NCBI GenBank assembly: GCA_029891385.1 | Contig: CM057235.1 | Coordinates: 13,232,001-13,296,000, forward strand | Reading direction: 5' to 3' | From: Erythroxylum novogranatense | Taxonomy: Eukaryota; Streptophyta; Magnoliopsida; Malpighiales; Erythroxylaceae | Length of the DNA stretch: 64,000 nucleotides | Translations under genes and position numbers: made by a program | Notes under the pieces: generated by a model | Seen by the model: only the letters and a program-made list of their open reading frames with translations | The model's database searches: none | What the model was told of the DNA's origin: nothing | Part shown: in pieces, positions 27,001-39,000 of the stretch | Position numbering within the stretch: position 1 is the first letter of the stretch | Layout of the letters: the number at the start of each line of letters is the position of its first letter

Positions 27001-30000
27001 TAGTGAGCACTTCTTTTTTAACCTCTTCCCAAGTCATGAGTGGCTTCCGATCTTGTAACCAGCTGATCCAGTGAAGAGCATGACCCTCCATGCACACTAA
27101 AGCCAACGTGACCTTCTTCTCTTCCGGAGTTTCTTGCACCTGAAAATATTGCTCTGCTCGCCGGACCCAACTCATGGGATCAACCCCATTGAAGTTCGCA
27201 ATTCTATACGTTTATCGCTACTGGACATCATCCGAGTCACTACCCGCGCCGATGACCTCCCTGGAGCAGAGGCACTAGCCGACCCCTTCACATCGACGAT
27301 CGCCCACCCACCGAGCTTCATCTGTGGCTTTTCCTTTCAATACAACAACTAGCATCGATTTAATCTCGCCGCCTCCGTCAAGCCTCACAATCTTTGTTCC
27401 ATCGCTCCTGACTCCTCTCTACCACTTCCAATCTATTTTCCATTCGGTGTTGGTCATGGGGTTCCTTCCACGCCACCGCACCAATTGATAGAGTAAGGAT
27501 AGGAAATTCGAAACCGAATAGAATGTATTGATAAATCTTTTAGAGCTATTGCTCCCAAATTTTAGGCCGTCTGAAGATCTTGATAACAAGAATAATCGAT
27601 AATGTGCTCCTCCTTGCTAACTAACTTATATGCTCCTATAGTACCCGTACACCCAACATAATCATTCCTTATTCTCCCTAACGGTTAAGCATAACAACAG
27701 TTGCCAACTCAGCATTCTCATTCGCCACCCCGACATTCTCAACATTCCTCTTCTTCTTCCTATGATAAACCCGTAATGGTTTCGGTCCATAGCTAACAAC
27801 TTCCCTCCCCCTTACGAAGCTTGAAATCTGGGTAACGAGCCAACATATCGTGAACAGTTTCCCAAGAGGAGTCAACTGGGGAAGCTTGGCTCCAGTGTAC
27901 CAGAACTTCCGTTTTTCCTGCACGAGTCCGCTATCCCAAAATAGCTAATAGAACCGAAGGCTGCTGTTCAGTAGTAGGAGGCAACATAGTTGCAAAATCA
28001 GTAGAACCAGCATGATACGGTTTGAGGGTAGACACGTGAAAGACTGGATGTATTCTTGAATCCGGAGGAAGCTTCAATCGGTATGCCATTGAACCAATTC
28101 GTTCCAAAACCTCAAAAGGGCCATAGTATTTGGCTGCTAATTTTTGATTTTTCCTAGCGGCAAGGGAGAATTGACGATACGGTTGAAGACGAAGCAAAAC
28201 TAAATCCCCAACATTAGATTCCAACGCTCGGTGCGACCTATCATATTGGATTTTCATTCTGTTTTGAGCTATCTGAAGGTTGTTGCGAAGCTGTTGCAAC
28301 ATTGAGTCTTTTTGTTGAAGAATAGCATCTACTGCTTCAATTGTAGAACTTCCAGGCAAGTAAGAAAGTAGTCGGGGTGGGGCTCGCCCATACACGGTCT
28401 CAAATGGTGTCGTTTTGAGGGTAGAATGATAGCTTGTGTTGTAACAAAATTCTGCCCAAGAGAGCCAATCACACCATTTATGGGGATGAGAACTGGTGAA
28501 GCAACGCAAGTACATTTCGACCGTTCGATTGGTGACCTCTGTTTGACCATCCGATTGTGGATGATATGCCGAACTAAAGCATAATTTAGTACCACACAAT
28601 CTGAATAATTCCTTCCAGAAAGAGCTTGTGAAGGTGACGTCTCTATCACTGACCATAGTTTCTGGAAGGCCATGAAGTTTGAAAATGTTATCAAAGAAAA
28701 TACGAGAAATACTTACAGCAGTAAAAGGGTGATATATTGCCACAAAGTGCCCGTATTTAGAGAATCTGTCAATAACAACCAAAAGCACATTCTTGCCCCT
28801 GGAAGTGGGAAGCCCTTCAATAAAATCAAGAGACACATCGGCCCATATCTATTGTGGAACGGGCAATGGTTGCAGTAAACCGGCTGGTTGTAATGTTTAC
28901 ATTTTGTGTGTTGGCAAACATCACAAGCTCGAATGAAATCTCGCACCATCTTTTTCATTCCCTTCCAAAAGAAATCCCGAGTAATTCGATGCAATGTTTT
29001 TTGGTAGCCTTCATGACCCTGATTGTGAATGGCAGCCATAACTAAAGGAATTGAGGGAGATTCGTGAGGAATATAAACCCGGTCTTTAAAGAAAAGTAGA
29101 CCTTGCTTAAAAGTCCAGGTAGTGGCAGCTGAGTTATTATGAGCAATGATGAGAAGTCTGCTTGGATTTCAATTGGGATCTTCATTGTTCATGACGGATC
29201 TCATCAAATAAATCCAGTTGCGGCATAGAAAGAGCAAGAAGGCAGTGTTGATCGGCATCCCTGCAGGAAAGTGCATCGGCAACAGTATTGGATTTGCCTG
29301 GCTTGTACTCGACAGTGAAGTCAAAAGGCAGTAGTTTGCTCAACCAGTGTTGTTGTGGTGAAGACAGTGAGCGTTGCTCCAACAAAAATTTTAGGGTGTA
29401 GTGATCAGTGCGCACCAAAAATATTTTTCCCCAAAGATAAGACTGCCAGTGTTTAATTGCTTTGACCAGGCCGATCAGCTCTCTTTCATATGCTGGCAAT
29501 ATGGTGTGGCGAGCTGCCATTGCTCGGCTAAAGAAGGCAATTGGTTTATTCTCCTGCAATAGAACGACCCCAATACCTGTTTCAGAGGCATCACACTCAA
29601 TAATAAATAGTAGCTCAAAGTTAGGGAGAGCCAATATAGGTGTAGTAGTGAGTGCCGTTTTCAGATCTGCAAAGGCTTTGATCGCATCATCGGTCCAGTG
29701 GAAAGAATTCTTTCGCAACATTGCAGTGAGAGGAGCAGCAATGACCCCATAGTTTAATACAAACTTTCTGTAGTAGCCAGTAAGCCCCAGGAAGCCCCGC
29801 AAACCACGGAGAGAGACAGGTTTCGGCCAATCTGTAATTGCCGAAATTTTGGAATGGTCGACACATGCTCCATTTTGTGAAATTATATGGCCCAAGTAAG
29901 AAACCCGTGGTTGAGCAAAAGTACACTTGGACGTTTCAAGAACAATCATTTCTTTGCCGAATATGAAATACTTGACGCAAATGGTGTATGTGTTCATCCC

Positions 30001-33000
30001 AAGATTTGCTGAAAACCAAAATGTCATCAAAGAAAACCAAAACAAATTTCCGTAAGTGTTCTTGGAATACCGCATTCATCAAGGCCTAAAAGGTGGAAGG
30101 AGCGTTTGACAATCCAAATGGCATGACCAGAAATTCGAAATGGCCGTGGTGAGTTCTGAACGCCGTTTTCTCAATGTCTGGAGAATGCATGCGCACTTGA
30201 AAGTACCCCGACAGCAAATCTAATTTGGTGAAATATTTTGCTCCGCCCAATTCATCCAGAAGTTCCTCAATCACCGGAATGGGGAACTTGTCTTTGATCG
30301 TCTTGGCATTTAGTTCCCTGTAATCAACACATAAGCGCCAAGTTTTATCAGCTTTAGGAACCAGAATTACCGGAGATGAAAAGGGAGATCTACTGGGTCG
30401 AATGATTCCTTGATTCAGCATAGCAGTGCATTGGCGTTCTATCTCATCTTTTTGGCCATGTGGGTATCTGTATGGATGTACCACCACGGGTTTAGTATTG
30501 GGTGCTAGAGGAATTCGGTGGTCGTAGGGGCGAGCAGGAGGAAGGTCAGTGGGCGATTCAAAAATTTCTGCAAAATCGGCTAGCAATTTTTGTAGTTGAT
30601 GCTCGTGAACAGTAGACGGCAACAAAGAATGGAGGGTCGGTTGTGCCCCTGATTTGGAGTTAATACCCTTAAGATCCACCTGTTTCCCATTGACAAAGAA
30701 AGACATCCACATGAGGTAAAAATCCCATAAGATGGGGCCTAGAGTTGCGAACCAATTAACACCAAGAACCAAGTCAAAACCCTTTAATTGTAAAACAAAT
30801 AGGTCCACCGTAAAAATAGAACTCCCTAATTCAATTGGTGCCCCTTTGCAGATTCCAGGACTGTGGAGCTGTTCACCGTTAGCAACGTTTACCCGCAACC
30901 CATCTTGCTCATCCACTGTCGCTTGCAAATCTGCCACCACAGAATCAGAAACAAAACTATGAGTGCTTCCCGAATCTACAAGTATCAGTACCTGGCGACC
31001 CCGCCAATAACCCAGAAGCCGCATAGATTGTGGACTGCGAGTTCCGGTTATGGCATGCAGGGAGATTTCTGGTGGAGAATCGGAATCGGCCTCTTCCTCT
31101 GAGATTGTGCCGTCGTCCAAATCAATCCAGAACAGACGCTTGCACTGATGACCGCGTACAAATTGTTCATCACAATTAAAGCACAGTCCTTTCTTTCTCC
31201 TTTCATCCATTTCGTCTCTGGTGAGTCTCTTGATGATACGGTCGGGTCGGTTGTCAGGAAGGTGAGAAGGACGTCTGACGTGTCGGTGAGCCAAACTCTT
31301 GGAGTAGAGCTTTCGTTCGTACAGGCGAGACATACTCATTGCAGTAACAAGATCTTTTGGGTGGTGGAGCTCGACCTCTACTGAGATATATTCCTGCAAC
31401 CCACTGAGATACAACTGAACTTTCTGGCTTTGATCTAAGGTACCAGCCCTAGAAACCAAAATCTCGAATTTAGTTTGATATTCCTCCACTGTTCCCGTCT
31501 GTTTTAATTTGGCAAGTTCCCCCAGCTTGTTGCTTCGAATAGGGGGCCCAAAACGCAAATTGCATTGAGTGACAAACTCATTCCATGTGGGATTTGGAAT
31601 ATCCTGGATCATTTGTAAATACCAGAGTTGTGCACTCCCCTCGAGGTGGTAAGAGGCTAACCCCACCTGCTCATCTTCTGGGGTGGACTGATGCTTGAAG
31701 AAATGTTGACAACGGCTAATCCATCCTAAAGGATCTTCCTTGCCATTGAAGCGAGGGAAATCCAGTTTGGTGAATTTGGGAACAATGACACTGTCTCTGG
31801 AAGTTTCAGAACTAGTAGCTCCAGCTGGTCCCTTATCGCGCCGCATCCGGACTTGACTCTCCGATCCTGGAGAAGAGGACCGAACCTGTTTAACAGATTC
31901 CAAATCGATTGACATGGCATCCATTTTAGCATGGAGTTGTTCGACCTTCTCATGACGGTCTTGATTAGCTTTCTGCTCATAAAGGACGAGGTTGAAAAGT
32001 TTATTAAGCTGTTCTTGAATTGATTCCCCCATAACAGTAGTCTCTGATACCAAAATGTTATGGTCCCGAATGTAGGATCGAGTTATGGGTCTATCTGGAA
32101 TGGAGGTGGAAGATGTTTGAGGGTTAGATGGAGAAGATTTCTTTTTTCGACCTATTTTTTGAAGAATTAAAGGCTCGATTAGAGGGAACCTTAAACCTCT
32201 GAGTTAAAGTACTCAAAACTGTAATGAATTCCAAGCCCTTTCTTCATTGATGAATATTCAATATTTATAGAGGATGTAAACCATCCTTTTACATCGATGG
32301 AATCGTGACTTGATCATGAACTCCAAAAATGAAGGAAATAACAGAAAGTGGAGATCCACTCTAACAAAGTCGGAAACTAAAACAAAGTGCTCAAGAAAAA
32401 GTCAAAAAAATAAAACAGAACTGTACGTGGTCTACTTCCTTAATCCATATCTTCCATAAGCATTAAACGTGGCTGCTGTCCATATCTTCAATAAGCATTA
32501 AACGTGGCTGCTGTTTTCTTCTGCGAGTGTACACCTGTAAGGGCCCGTAACACACACACTGAACAAACTGAGACCACCACTCTCCAAAAGGCAAGCACAC
32601 CCAAGTTTGTATAGTAGAGGAGAAAGTTGGCTACACCTGCTCCACCTCAACTCCAATCATCTGAATATGAGGTAAGTAATACAGTGACTCCCTCATCTAA
32701 CCAAGACTGCTGGCCAATTGCCTTGAGAAAGGGCAAACGGTCATGCACCCAACACCCCATCTCCCAATTTGTCACTACTAAACGTTTGTCCCTACAACAT
32801 AAGAGTTTTTTGATTGCTATAGAATCCATAAAGGTACCAGAAACTATACAAGAAGCATTGAGAGACAAGAATTGGGCCAAGGCCATGAATGAGGAGATGA
32901 AAGCCCTAGAGAAGAATGGAACGTGGGAAATTGTTCAAAGTCCCCAAAACAAGAAACCCGTGGGTTGCAGATGGGTATACACCTTAAAATACAACTCTGA

Positions 33001-36000
33001 TGGCTCATTGGAAAGGTATAAGGCAAGGTTGGTAGCTAAAGGGTACACTCAAACCTATGGCATAGATTATGAGGAGATTTTTGCCCCAATAGCCAAGATG
33101 AATACTGTGCGAATATTACTATCCTTGGCTGCACACCTAAATTGGCCATTGATGCAGTTTGATGTAAAAAATGCATTTCTGCGTGGAAATCTGGAAGAAG
33201 AAGTCTATATGGAAGTTCCCCCAGGATACAAGCCATCTAATGGAAAAAATATAGTATGCAGGTTGAAGAGAGCTCTTTATGGACTGAAACAGTCCCCTCG
33301 TGCGTGGTTTGGCAGATTCACAAAGGCCATGGTGTCCTTTGGGTACAAGCAAAGCCAAGGGGATCATACATTGTTCTTCAGGCACTCCAAGGAGGGAAAA
33401 CTGACTATTCTTCTAGTATACGTGGATGATATCATTATTTCAGGGAATGACACTATTGAAAGAAACATACTTCAGCAGAAACTTGCCACTGCTTTTGAGA
33501 TAAAGAGTCTTGGTAGATTGAAATACTTTCTTGGGATTGAAGTGGCTTATTCTAAGGAAGGAATCTGCATCTCCCAAAGGCAATATATCCTGGATCTCCT
33601 CAAGGAGACAGGAAAGATGGGCAGCAAAGCTGCCAACGTTCCAATTGAGCAAAACCATCGGTTAGGGAAGGAAGAGGATAGTCCAAAGATAGACAAAGGC
33701 CAGTACCAGAGATTAGTGGGCAGATTAATATACCTAGCCCATACCAGGCCAGACTTAGCTTATTCTGTAAGTGTAGTCAGTCAGTTCATGAATGACCCCA
33801 GGGAGAAACACATGCAAGCTGTAGATCAGATCTTGAGGTACCTTAAAGGTACTCCAGGGAGAGGTTTGTTATTCAGAAGAGATGGAAATATGTCCATGGA
33901 GATTTATACAGATGCTGACTATGCAGGATTAGTGGTTGACAGAAGGTCTACCACTGGATATTGTTTATTCTTGGGTGGAAATCTAGTATCATGGAGGAGC
34001 AAGAAACAAAATGTGGTGGCTAGGTCAAGTGCAGAGTCGGAATTTAGAGCACTAGCCCAAGGGATTTGTGAACTATTGTGGATCAGAATAGTTCTAAATG
34101 ATCTCAAAATTAATTACACAACTCCTAAGCTACTCTGTGATAACAAATCAGCTATCAGTATCGCTCATAACTCGGTTCAGCATGATAGAACCAAACATAT
34201 AGAAATTGATAGACAGTTTATCAAGGAGAAGTTGGATAAAGGACTTGTTACTACTACATTTGTACCTTCAGGACTATAGTTGGCAGATGTTTTCACAAAA
34301 GGAGTTCCCAATGAGAAGTTCCAGAACCTCACTGGCAAGCTGGGAATGATAGATATCCATCCACCAGCTTGAGGGAGAGTGTTGGTTAATGTTGTTTCTT
34401 GTCATTCTTATCCTAGGGATTCTGCTATATCTTAAAGATTATGATTGATATATCTCCCAATAAATGTAGGAGATACTTATTCCCTAATTACGGTAAGAGG
34501 TATCCGGTATCCCCAATTTTTAGGAAATCCAGTTTTAGGATTTCAGGTTTCTAATCTATATAAGAGACAGCATTGTACATACTTGTATTATCATACAATT
34601 CCAGTAAATACAGAAATATATTCTTTACCCTAAATTCAACTGTTTGCAAATAGGTTCAAAGGTTCTAATTGATCTTTTAATGAGAGCTGCCAACAGTCCC
34701 ACCACACATACCACACATAAAGCACGTTCTCGGCGGTAGTATCAGCCCCTTCATCTGCTAATATTCCACATTTCTCATGGAAATGTTGATTAAAAAAATA
34801 TAGAAAATTTCTTGGAACCCTAATCCTAATAGAATAAGAAAACCTTCTAAATGTCTACACTAAGAATAGAATATTGTGTAATAAAGATTCCTATTATTCC
34901 TTAATAAACATAACTCTAAATTATTACTCTTATTTAAATTCTACATCTAACCAACTTAGCAATTGTCTCTGCCAACATGATTGACCAACATTGGAAATAT
35001 TGGGAGGTAACCAGTTAGGAAGAATGAAGAGGGATTGAAAAGAAAAGGATGAGGATTGACGACATGGAAAGGGTAGAAGGAGGAGATAAACCTGTGATGT
35101 TAGACAAATAGGAGAATTATGAACTAGTAGTTAAAAGCACAAAATTAGGAAGTGTGGATGATATTAGGCTGCTGGAACATTAGGTTTCAAGGTTGAATTT
35201 GGGCTAGGAATGTGGAAATTTCAGATTTTGTAAAGTTGGGAATTTAAGGTTAGATTGCTGGAAGGTTTTAGGGTTTAATATGGTTGGAATATAGGTTTGA
35301 GTGGCTAGGATGTAGGTTTACGATGGCTGAAATTTGGGTTAGGGTTGCTGGAATTTAGGTAAGAACACAAAGAATGAAAGGTCGGAAACTAGGAATCACT
35401 CCTAGGGTCTAAGAATCACTCTTAGAGGGAAGCATCACACCTTCTAGTTGCAAACTCTCAAGTTGTAGAAAAATTCCAGATTGCTTGTTATTAATGAAAG
35501 GCTAAGTACATATATATAGTGTTCTTAGAATCCTTATTCTAGTAGGAGAAGGATTTCTAACTTAAATCGTATTATAATAGAAATTCTATAAGTCCTATAC
35601 AACTAGGATATCTTAATAAGAACAACATAATACTTCTACTTCCTATCTAATAAGGAATCCAAATACAATATGGATTTTAGCCTTAATCTTTGATGTTAAC
35701 TGAATTCCCAATCCTCATTTCACCAAATTAGGACTTATGGTTGACTAATCTCTCCTCTTTTATTTCTTCTATATACTTTAAATTCTTTTGCATCAATTCT
35801 CCCCGGCTTGTCGGAAGTCATCCTCGATATTGATTGTGATAAATATTGATCATACAAATCTGGATTCAACTTCTGAAATTCAGACGCTAAAATCCAGGTG
35901 CTATTAGAATTCGGCCTTCCTTTCCACTTGACAAGAAATTGTCGATATCCTCCATCTTTGGTAGCTACAATTTGTTCATCTAAAACATCTTCTATCTCCT

Positions 36001-39000
36001 CTTTAAGATGGGGAATGGTTGGAATTCTTACAGCTACAGTAGGGGATTGTTCATCATCTTGTCCTTGATAAATAGTTAAATCCGCAACATTAAGGATAGG
36101 ACTTATTCTCAAGTTATTCTTGATGATCTTATAAGGTTCAACATTTCGTGAATGAAGTTTCTTATATTTTCCTTTCTAAAAATGCTCTGGACAAATCCTA
36201 ATCATCACCATATCCCCTTCATTGAATTCCACTAATTGACGATATTGATTAGCATGTTCTTTATAAAACAAATTACTGGTTGTTATCTTTTGTTGTATGT
36301 CATCAAAGATGTCCCTCATGTGTTTTGCAAAACCTTCAGCTTCAACTCTAATTACTGGTTGTTATATTTCTTCATATCTCATCAAAGATGTCCCTCGTGC
36401 TTTGCAAAACCTTCAGCTTCAGCTTCAACTCTAACTCTTGTTGTTTGTGGTAAAGGAACCAGATCGATAGGCTTCTTTGGTTGAATTCCTAAGACTATCT
36501 CAAAAGGCCTTCTACGATTAGCCCTGTTTATAGAAGTGTTGTATGCAAATTCTGCTATAGGAAGAATTAGGTCCTAATTTTTCACATTGTCTCCAACCAA
36601 ACATCTTAACAAGTACCCCAAGCTTCTATTCACTACCTCTGTTTGTCCATCGGTTTGGGGATGAAAAGAACTTGAAAGTTGAAGCTTAGTGTTCAATGTT
36701 TTCCATAGAGTTACCAAAAATAACTCATAAACTTAACGTCACAATCAGAGACGAAGGTTAAAGGCAATCCATGGAGACGTACAACCTCTTTGAAGAATAG
36801 TTTAGCAGTGTGGACAACATCATATGTCTTGCTCAATATATTTGAAAATGGTTTCATAACCAAACCACATGACTTCTCTATAACATAGGCATCAAGAACA
36901 TACCTATTGCTGCTTCTTGTAGTCAGGTCCTTTAATTTTTTGTTGTTGCTGAATTCTGACTTTGCAAGTGTATTCATAACTTCTCCTTTATTCTTATATT
37001 GTGTTAATTTCATATCTTCATTCAAATTTACTTCATCAGCTACTACAACACCATCTTTATCAACAACACCAATAATATCATCAAGTTTTGAACCAACAAG
37101 CTCCTGAATCCCAAGTAGTTGTTGGTTAATCTTTTTAGCTTCCTATTCTGTTATATTAGCTTGCTGTCCAATTCTTTTAGCCTGTTGCCTTGGTGTTTCA
37201 GCTTGTTGCCCTTGTGTTTTGATTTGTTGTTAAGGGGTTTTAGCCTGTGGTTCAGGTATTTCAACCTCTAGTTTAGGCTTTTCAGCTTTAGGGTTTGCCA
37301 AAGAATCCACTTTTTTTTTTTACATATTTCTATCTTGTCTACCTTCATAGGATTCAAAACTATATTCTTTCAATGAAATATAAAATGATAGGTGTTAGCT
37401 TTAAGTGCTGCTCATCTCGATTATAAAACCATGGTCGCCCAAGTAACATGTGGATACTTTCATAGGAATGACATCTCACCAAACAGAGTCCTCGTATATT
37501 CCTAATTTGAAAGACACCAAACACCTTTGAGCTACTGGTATAGTACTATCATCTACCCAAGCAACTTTGTAGGGATATAGATGTTTCTCTATGAGTAAAT
37601 TCAATCGCTTCACCATGTTCTCCGATATCACGTTCATATTGCTTCCTCCAAGCCATTCTTCTTGTTCTTCTACTTTGGGGATTGTAAGTATACGTCTCAT
37701 TACGTTAAGATCTGTAGGACTAGCTGGTTCATAATTGGAGTCTCCTTCCAACTCCTTTTCAGATTCGTTCTCACACACGTACTCATCAGATTCTTCCTCT
37801 TCTTCTTCTCCCATCATATGCAAAGCTTTAGTAGGACATTCATAAGCATAGTGGCCCCTCCCGTTGCATCGGAAGTACTTCTTATCATTGTTGCCTTCCT
37901 TTGTCCCAGTTTCAGTTATGGCTTTGCCTTAAAGTTCAGCTACTTGAAAAATTGTGTAGTTGTTTTGCGGGGCAGATTTTGATGCATTGGGTGTTGGTCT
38001 AAAGTTTTACATCGTTGTAGTTCTCTTCATGTCGAACCCCCCGACTTGACTTCAAAACTTTTTAGCTTGTTGCCCCAAGAATTATTCCGCTCTTAAAGCC
38101 AAGTGATAGGTATCTTCAAGGCTATAAATCCTTTGCATTATCAGCTCCTTTCGAATTTCTGCCATTAAACTATTTTTGTAGTGAGATATAAGTTGTCGTT
38201 TTGATTCCATCCCTTCACGTCTTATAGAAAGTTCATCAACTAGTTTCATGTACTCAGTTACGAACATAGTCTCTTGTCTAAGGGTCGTGAGTTGATCTTG
38301 GAGATCTTCCTAATAATGAAATGCTAAGTATTTCTCTGACAACTTCAGCTCTATCTCTTCCTAATCAACAATTGGTGGTTGGCCTATTTTTCGAAGTCTA
38401 TCATCTAGTGATCTCCACCAAATTTTAGCCTGTCCAACTAGCTTCATCTTTGCGAATCGAATTTTCGATCTTCTGACATCTGGTACCAGTCAAAGAAATC
38501 TTCCATTGCTGTTGTCCAATCTAAGAATAGGTGTGGATCCATCTTTCTTGCAAAATCAGGGGCTTCAACCTGAACTTTCTTAGTAATGTCCTCAAGTTCG
38601 TTGTGGGCTTCAACTCTATCGTGGCCTCTAACGGCTTGCGTGCACTCTCCATGTGCTACTAGTCGATTTCTTTGTCTTAGATCTCTGGGTAGGCATTCAT
38701 TTCCTAACCCCATTCGGTGTTGATTAGTGTTAGCCTCGCGTCTTGGATTTCACTTTCTCCACCCTCACCATCAAGTGTAGTTTGTTGTCTGAGATTGTTT
38801 TCTGGACTAGTTCTTTGAGCATCTTGTGATCAAGGGTCAGTAAGGTCTAATCTTTTTATAACTCTTAGAAGTATCTCATCTCGCTCCTGTTCATTGAATA
38901 TTCCTCTATATGCCCTTCCACTACATGTTACCATCGTGAGCCATAGCTCTGATACCGAATTGATGTAGGAAAAATAGAAGAATTATGAACTAGTAGTTAA

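Larger units (their letters stand above)
22624..27798 (-). mobile_element. Element E: Ty3/gypsy chromovirus nested in D, minus orientation
   Basis: LTRs 22624..22941 and 27486..27798 are flanked by ACTTC (22619..22623 and 27799..27803). On the minus strand the LTR runs TGTTAGCTATGG...CTCTATCA. The 5' LTR is followed by TTGGTGCGGTGGCG, which may be a primer site for a tRNA other than initiator Met. Gag, zinc knuckle, protease, RT, RNase H and integrase pieces are found in the expected order, with many frameshifts. It sits exactly between the purine tract and the 3' LTR of D. Confidence 0.93.
22124..32552 (-). mobile_element. Element D: Ty3/gypsy chromovirus in copia C, minus orientation
   Basis: LTRs 22124..22616 and 32056..32552 (TG...CA) are flanked by CACAC (22119..22123 and 32553..32557). 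The primer site TGGTATCAGAG is on the minus strand at plus-strand 32042..32052. The purine tract (AAGGGGGAGGGAAGT, minus strand, about 27815..27799) now sits beyond insertion E, which landed between it and the left LTR. Gag-protease-RT form one long frame. RNase H, integrase and a chromodomain follow with few lesions. This is among the least decayed elements in the window. Confidence 0.94.
20745..34641 (+). mobile_element. Element C: Ty1/copia deletion derivative, split by chromovirus D
   Basis: LTRs 20745..21005 and 34380..34641 are flanked by GTTTG (20740..20744 and 34642..34646). The primer site TGGTATCAAAGC abuts the 5' LTR (21006..21017), and a GAGGGAGAG purine tract precedes the 3' LTR (34371..34379). 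Without D and one target copy, C is about 3.5 kb. Gag and RT-RNase H are present, but protease and integrase are absent. The perfect CACAC duplication around D shows that the deletion existed before D arrived. Confidence 0.93.
19395..34955 (-). mobile_element. Element F: decayed LTR element carrying a WD40-gene fragment; host of copia C
   Basis: The left LTR (about 19395..19957) starts TGATGTAGGA and ends TTTTGCATCA, the same termini as element B. A right LTR remnant (about 34788..34952) shares the block GGAATAAGAAAACCT-like, but its start is lost. The internal part kept (19958..20744 plus 34647..34787) codes on the minus strand for a Q-rich repeat and a WDR82-like fragment. No gag, RT or integrase is left. 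Copia C split it at GTTTG. F resembles B but is smaller and more diverged. Confidence 0.6.
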
